Assembly (NCBI RefSeq): GCF_949987515.2
Contig: NC_082683.1
Span: 127,558,582 to 127,622,581, forward strand
Length of the DNA stretch: 64,000 nt
DNA from: Delphinus delphis
Taxonomy: Eukaryota > Chordata > Mammalia > Artiodactyla > Delphinidae
Direction of reading: 5' to 3'
The translations under genes were made by a program, and so were the position numbers. Positions 58,861-64,000 of this stretch are shown piece after piece; the stretch's first letter is position 1; each line of letters opens with the position of its first letter. The notes beneath the pieces are model-generated. The model saw only the letters and a program-made list of their open reading frames with translations. It had not been told where the DNA came from and did not search any database.

Positions 58861-59288
58861 GTTTTTTTTTTTTTTTTTTTGGTTGCGTTGGGTCTTCGTT
58901 GCTTCACGGGCTTTCTCTAGTTGTGGCGAGCGGGAGCTACTCTTTGTTGTGGTGAGTGGGCTTCTTGTTGCGGTGGCTTCTCTTGCTGCGGAGCACGGGC
59001 TCTATGTGCGTGGGCTTCAGTAGTTGTGGTGTGCGGGCTTCAGTAGTTGTGGCGCGCGGGCTTCAGAAGTTGTGGTGTGCGGGCTTCAGTAGTTGTGGTG
59101 CGCAGGCTTCAGTAGTTGTGGCACGTGGGCTCAGTAGTGGCTCGCAGGCTCTAGAGCACAGGCTCAATAGTTGTGGTGCATGGGCTTAGTTGCTCCGTGG
59201 CATGTGGGATCTTCCTGGACCAGGGCTTGAACCCGTGTCCCCTGCATTGGTAGGCGGATTCTTAACCACTGCGCCACCAGGGAAGCCC
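58861..59288 (-). mobile_element. CHR-type SINE, long form, with 23-bp tandem expansion
   Basis: Antisense copy, T-run at 58862-58880, head end 'ccaccagggaagccc' at 59288. It is longer than the other long copies because of the array at 59012-59126. No clear flanking duplication. Confidence 0.95.
59012..59126. repeat. 23-bp tandem array inside a SINE, 5 copies
   Basis: Unit GGGCTTCAGTAGTTGTGG plus five variable bases. Units start at 59012, 59035, 59058, 59081 and 59104 with a few substitutions. Other long SINEs here carry one unit. Confidence 0.95.
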
Positions 59289-59867
59289 TATTGCGTCTTC
59301 TTTTTCAAAAAGGATGATGCAAAATTGGAAAAAAACATCCAATTATTTGCATTTTTTGGTTCAAAGGGTTTTATTTAGGTAAGAATTTATTAAATAGATA
59401 ATATGCAGCAGAGATATATGGATGAAAGATAAACAGTTCAGAAACAGAAGAATTAACCATTAGAAAAAGTGTTAAAATTTGGTAAGTGGACAAATTCAAA
59501 TGTTTCGTAAAGGAGGATTTCAGAAAATGATTTTTTTCAACTCATACTTTATTATAAAAGTCAGTTTCTTAAAGATCTTAGTGAGTAATTATGAGAGGCT
59601 ATTACAAAGATTTAAAATTCATGGTATATATTTATTCAACAATGGAGGAGTACAGGGAGTAGACAGTAGAAGCAAAGAGAATGAACTGGTAGAAGTTGGA
59701 TTGGTGGCCTAAGAGGTTTTTTTTTTCATGTTTAAAGACTACTAAAAAGTACATTTCTAAAATAACTTTCATTTTCATTTTGCTCTGAAACAAGGGGATA
59801 AGATTGGGAACAATGGGAGTTGGCAGTGGAATAGTGTGCTATTAAACTTTTCCAGTGTATTTTTCAT
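59289..59867. other. Unique intronic DNA
   Basis: No repeat or exon recognised. Confidence 0.45.
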
Positions 59868-60985
59868 TTGAGTTACTGTGTTTTTCATCTTTAGAAGCTC
59901 TTAAAAATATTTTCCATTTCTCTCCTCATCAACTTCATGGTTTCTTCACTCCTCTTGAACATATGGAATACCTCTTTGTAATTTCTGCTTCTGTTCCTCT
60001 TGATTGAATTTTATCCTGGTTATGCGTCATATTTTCCTGCTTTGTTCATGCTTGGTAATCTTGACTAGATATTGGACATTGTGAATTTCATGTTGTGCTG
60101 GATATTGTTTTAGTAATTTTGGACTTGGTTCTCATGTACAGTTAACAGGCATCCATTTGATCTTCTTGAGGCTTACTTTTTTTTTTTTTTGCGGTACGCG
60201 GGCCTCCCACCGCTGCGGCCCCTCCCGTTGCGGAGCACACGCGCAGGCCCAGTGCCATGGCCCACGGGCCCAGCCGCTCCGTGGCACGTGGGATCCTCCC
60301 AGACCGGGGCATGAACCCGCGTCCCCTGCATCGGCAGGCAGACTCCCAACCACTGCGCCAGCAGGGAAGCCCGAGGCTTACTTTTAAAATTTGTTAGGAT
60401 GGCTTCAGAGCAGCCTTTAGTCAAGGGCAAACTTGACCTCATTATTGACTCTTTTTGAAGTCCCAGATACTAGTAGGCATTTCCACTCTTGCTCATTGGA
60501 ACACCAACTACTCCATGCATTTTGTGAGCTCTGGATATCATTCCTTCTACTCCTTTCTAGTGGTTCTTTCCTCCAACCTAGGTACTGTCCTTACATGTGT
60601 TCACTGATTGGTACTTGGGGGACTCCTTTAAGGGTCTCGAACAGTCTCGCTGTTTAGCCCCCTTCTCATCAGTATGTCACTGCACAAAATTCTAGCTGCC
60701 TTGGCCTCCTTGAACTCTGAGTTCTGTCTTTTTATCTTAGTGAGACCATTGAAGTCTGTTTGGGTTCTTCCTCTCTGTGCTGTGGTCTCCAGGCAATGCC
60801 CTGGAGCAGCTGAAGCACTCACCTTGTTGATTTCCCTTCTCTCAGGAATTACTGTCTTGATTGCCTGTTGTCCAGTGTCTGAACATTGTTCTTTCATATA
60901 TTTGATCATATTTTCTAATTGTTTAAGGTGGGAGAGTAAATCTGAATCCTGATACTCTATCATGGCTGGAAGTGGAGGTGAGACT
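59868..60985 (-). repeat. Old LINE-like repeat (probably L1M), with SINE inside
   Basis: It follows a known old mammalian repeat order: 'atattggacattgtgaatttcatgttg', 'ggatggcttcagagcagcctttagtc', 'ctagctgccttggcctcc', 'tgttgtccagtgtctg' and 'gatactctatcatggctggaagtggaggtgag'. Family and strand by analogy only. An open minus-strand stretch at 60628-60963 (111 codons) lies inside it and is repeat-derived. Confidence 0.55.
60168..60385 (-). mobile_element. CHR-type SINE, short form
   Basis: The body is 60181-60372, antisense, CpG-rich, flanked by the perfect 13-bp duplication GAGGCTTACTTTT (60168-60180, 60373-60385). It is missing a short segment after 'gcggagcacac'. Confidence 0.95.
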
Positions 60986-62488
60986 CAGTTAACCATTAGC
61001 CCTGCTTGTTAACGATCAACACTGAGATCACATTGGTTTTCACTGCTTATGAAAACATTGCCAGGGTTATTTTTGGGCATTGGTTTATGGCTCTGAGGTC
61101 ATGAAGAAAATCTTACAATTATACCTCCCAGATAAAGAGTTTACCTCAAACTGTTTATTTCACCTGTCCTCTTTTGTTGTTGTAATATGTCTCCCAATTA
61201 TGGAAGCTACCAAAGGAATACAGAGTATCAAATGAGTGAGGCATTTTCTCCCAAGTTAAAAACACCAGTTTTGCTAGAATCTTGATGATGCCTCTGAGCT
61301 ATTTATAAGGATGTAAAATCCATTTATTTTTAGGTAACAGAGGGAATTTTTACCAGGCTGCAAGGTAGATGTGTTAGCAAGGGCTTTGAATTGAGAAAGG
61401 ACTTGGATTTATAGTTGTCATGTTTAGAACCTCACCTTAAAATTTACCTCCATTAGACTCTCCAGATGGTTACCACTAATATGGCTGTGTTTGTCAGGGG
61501 AGAGGTCAATCTTAGTAGAATATCATCAGGAGTATTTATTGGTACTTACTTATCAGCTCTTGGCTGTTGAAAAGACGATCCCAAAGTTGGTCTCCTAAGG
61601 AATAATGGCATGACTAGTAGGGAAGCTAAATTAGTTCATGAGGCCTCTCCTCGCTCTAAGGATTATATATCTACCTAAAACAGGTGTCCTTGCTTCAATT
61701 ATTCTAACTCTAGTGGGAGTTAAATGTTAGATGATACCAAGACTAAGAACCTCACAAGGGTAGTTGTTTAAACACATTACATAAATGTGTGGTGCACATC
61801 TATAATTTTAATTTAAAATTAAATTATTTTAACTAAATACCTTTAGCTAATTAACCAAGAAAGAGATTATTAGAGAGATGAGAAAGCAAGTGAATAGCCC
61901 CTTACTTAAGGGCCATCTTGTGTAGGCTATTGGTACCTGGGGTTCCCACCCATGTATTTCCACAGGCTTGAGGGAGATTAGGGGCACTATGCTAAACTAA
62001 TGCTGATTGATAAGTATCCTTTCCATGCTGACTTGTTGGCTAGATAATAAGGTAATTGTGAACTTGTGACAAATGTGTGAGTGAATATGAATACTGTGCA
62101 GTTCAGTGAACTATCCATTACATGTCCATTTCAGTTGGTAGCAGTGGTGGGATTACCATGCAATGACATCTATCAGAAGTGAGACAAGAGGAACAGGGAG
62201 CAGATACCTGTTACTCTGATGGCAGCACAGTGGTAGACAGGTGGGGTTTGTAGTTCTTGGGGTGTGTGGATCAGGGGGCTGCATTTGATTGAGGCTTCAT
62301 TTCTTCCCTTTATGCCTCTGGCCTTATTCTCAGCTCAAGAGTTGTAGTTGGTAGGACTTTTGTGTGTGTGTATGCTATACTGTCCTTAGGTTAATATGGC
62401 AAGTTTTGTGTATGTGTATGTTGGGGGAAAGGGGTGTGCATTATCCATCAAGGTTTCTAATTTCACTGGGCCTAGATATTTTTAAAAA
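60986..62488. other. Unique intronic DNA
   Basis: About 1.5 kb with no recognisable repeat or exon. An AT palindrome-like stretch is at 61803-61840. Confidence 0.45.
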
Positions 62489-62744
62489 GTACTACTCATA
62501 GGGCTTCCCTGGTGGCACAGTGGTTGAGAGTCCGCCTGCCGATGCAGGGGACACGGGTGCGTGCCCCGGTCCGGGAAGATCCCACATGCCGCGGAGCGGC
62601 TGGGCCCGTGAGCCATGGCCGCTGAACCTGTGCGTCCGGAGCCTGTGCTCCGTAACAGGAGAGGCCACAACAGTGAGAGGCCCGCGTACCGCAAAAAAAT
62701 AAATAAATAAATAAAATAAAACAAAAAAAAGGTACTACTCATAG
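62489..62744 (+). mobile_element. CHR-type SINE, short form, well preserved
   Basis: The body is 62502-62731, sense, with an (AAAT)n-like tail. A perfect 13-bp duplication GTACTACTCATAG flanks it (62489-62501, 62732-62744). Little diverged, so probably young. Confidence 0.96.
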
Positions 62745-63841
62745 CTTAAGTGTTTTTAATTTCATTATAACAGGCTGAGAAAAATCAGTTTTTCATAGCA
62801 AATACTCGAGTTTTTTATTTGACTTTAGAAGTTTTATCAATAATTTTAGGTATATTAATAATAATTACTTTCCTTACTGTTTATGTAGAATTTCAAAATT
62901 TATCTAAGATAAAATAATAAAGTACTTAAGCAAATTAAATTTGTTTCCTTTGGCTCCAACCTGCCATATCTACATTCATTTTTACTCCTTATGTTATCTC
63001 ATCTCTCCCAGATCCCTGAGGTTTCAAATCCTATTAGCACCTGGAAAGCCTTTCCAAGAGCATCTGATAAGTTCACTTATGCTCAGATACAAGTAACTGA
63101 TACAGTTTAAAGTGTTAATATCCCAAAGGTCTTTGCATTTTAACAGAAAAAAATGAGAAGCCTTACATTATAGAAATTAATCTCTACCAGCGGAATTTTC
63201 TGTTGGGAAGGGGGGGAAGGGTTTTTGTTTGTTTGTTTTTAATCTATAGGGGCTTTTTCAAGCTCTTAAAACCATACCAGTTAGGTGGCTGTAGCTGTGC
63301 TTCTCCCCAAGTTTAGCACCTTAAGGTAATTCCATCTTCAGTTAGTTAGGAGTGCTTTATAAATTATTTCTAATCTTTAAAACATTCCACTTGTAGTGAA
63401 CAGACAGTATTTTAATATGCTTGACAGGTGATGAAACAAATACAATATTTCAGAGAAGTAAAATAGCATATTTGAAAATACTTGGAAAAGTGTTAACACA
63501 TTATACAGACATACGTTTTTATTGGTAAAATGCTTCAGCCCTGACAACTTAAGCAGTGTCACTAAATTTTTAATCAAGGTACTAATTTATAATGGATAAG
63601 GAAAGTAGGAGAAGTAAATACTGAGATGTTTTAAGAATGAGCTGGGTTAAGAACTCTTATATTTCTTTATTTGAGTGCCTAAGGTAAACCGTCATTTTTG
63701 TTTTTTAGAGTTCTGGGTGTTTGGGCATGGAAGGGTAATATGATAGACTGTCAAATGACCAACGCCAAGATGAAAATGTCCACCTTATATATATATAAGC
63801 TTACATCTGAATGAGCTTCTCATTGATCTGATTACTTTTAG
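62745..63841. other. Unique intronic DNA
   Basis: No repeat or exon recognised; a G-rich run at 63209-63221 and a short (AT)n at 63787-63798. Confidence 0.45.
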
Positions 63842-64000
63842 AAAAAGGAAGGCAGCTCTTCTCTGATAACATGGGGAATTGAAAGAAGTGCTGCCAAGGA
63901 AAACAGCTACTACATGTTACTGGTTCTGCTGGAACGCCTGTTAAACGTCCTAAAAAAGATGAGTTTCCTGAAGGAGCCAAATTCCTAAATGGTAATCTGA
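63842..64000 (+). other. Unidentified exon-like or pseudogene-like stretch at the window edge
   Basis: Follows a pyrimidine-rich stretch ending TTTTAG at 63836-63841. Two frames are open. One runs 63842-63985 (48 codons, stop TAA at 63986). The other is open from 63883, after a TGA at 63880-63882, to the window end (39 codons) and reads HVTGSAGTPVKRPKKDEFPE, then GAKFLNG. The second looks protein-like. AATG|GTAATC near 63991 could be a donor. I do not recognise the protein. It could be a processed pseudogene or chance. Confidence 0.25.

Larger units (their letters stand above)
41378..64000 (+). other. DNM3: DNM3 intron 2 (5' part)
   Basis: From the exon 2 donor to the window end no further dynamin exon was found; I looked for the EYAEFLHCKG segment expected at the start of exon 3. 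The intron is therefore at least 22.6 kb. Confidence 0.75.

Noticed and set aside
58956..59189. 77-residue repetitive open frame (VVVARG repeats) as a repeat protein
   Set aside because: It is a translation of the 23-bp SINE tandem array, not a gene.
60628..60963. 111-codon minus-strand open frame as a gene
   Set aside because: It lies wholly in an old LINE-like repeat and has no splice or start context.

Overview
The window is vertebrate nuclear DNA, almost certainly from a cetacean. It is AT-rich and intronic in character, about half interspersed repeats. It carries 17 copies of tRNA-derived CHR-type SINEs (the cetacean/hippo/ruminant SINE family) in two length classes, three shorter tRNA-derived SINEs of a related type, and L1 copies with artiodactyl/cetacean-style 3' ends. 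The abundant, well-preserved ~200 bp short SINE class is what points to whales and dolphins rather than ruminants. No bacterial, viral-genome or operon-like organisation is present.

Only one protein-coding exon can be supported: 41304-41377 (+), 74 bp, bounded by a polypyrimidine-AG acceptor and a GT donor. It encodes the switch-I (G2) segment of a dynamin GTPase, and the residues LVTSKA at its end point to DNM3 (dynamin-3). The window therefore reads as the last 41 kb of DNM3 intron 1, exon 2, and the first 22.6 kb of intron 2. The neighbouring exons were not found.

Layout. 1-1.5 kb: ancient repeat and two short SINEs. 1.5-7.5 kb: an antisense L1 (L1-A) lacking its 3' end, interrupted by a long SINE and by a second antisense L1 (L1-B). 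7.5-11 kb: MIR, a diverged direct duplication and two SINEs. 11.2-13.8 kb: old L1 3' sequence with an inverted copy, a direct duplication and a SINE. 14-20 kb: mostly unique DNA with MIR/L2 pieces and two SINEs. 20-31 kb: several L1 tails, SINEs, an LTR-like block and MIR/L2. 31-41 kb: L2 (including a head-to-head pair with a MIR between), and a SINE inside an LTR inside a MER5A-like DNA transposon. 41.3 kb: DNM3 exon 2. 41.7-44.3 kb: an LTR-like repeat and a twin-primed (5'-inverted) L1. 44.5-50.4 kb: a nearly complete but dead antisense L1 (L1-C) with a SINE inside. 50.4-64 kb: old L1/L2/MIR/MER5A pieces, five SINEs and unique DNA.

No previously undescribed gene system is visible. What merits a second look is structural: nested insertions with readable target-site duplications, a clear twin-priming inversion, an expanded 23-bp tandem array inside a SINE, two local direct duplications, an inverted pair of L1 3' fragments, a strong antisense bias of L1s relative to DNM3, and an unidentified open stretch at the right edge. 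Repeat names come from memory of consensus sequences, not from a database search; edges without a target-site duplication are approximate.
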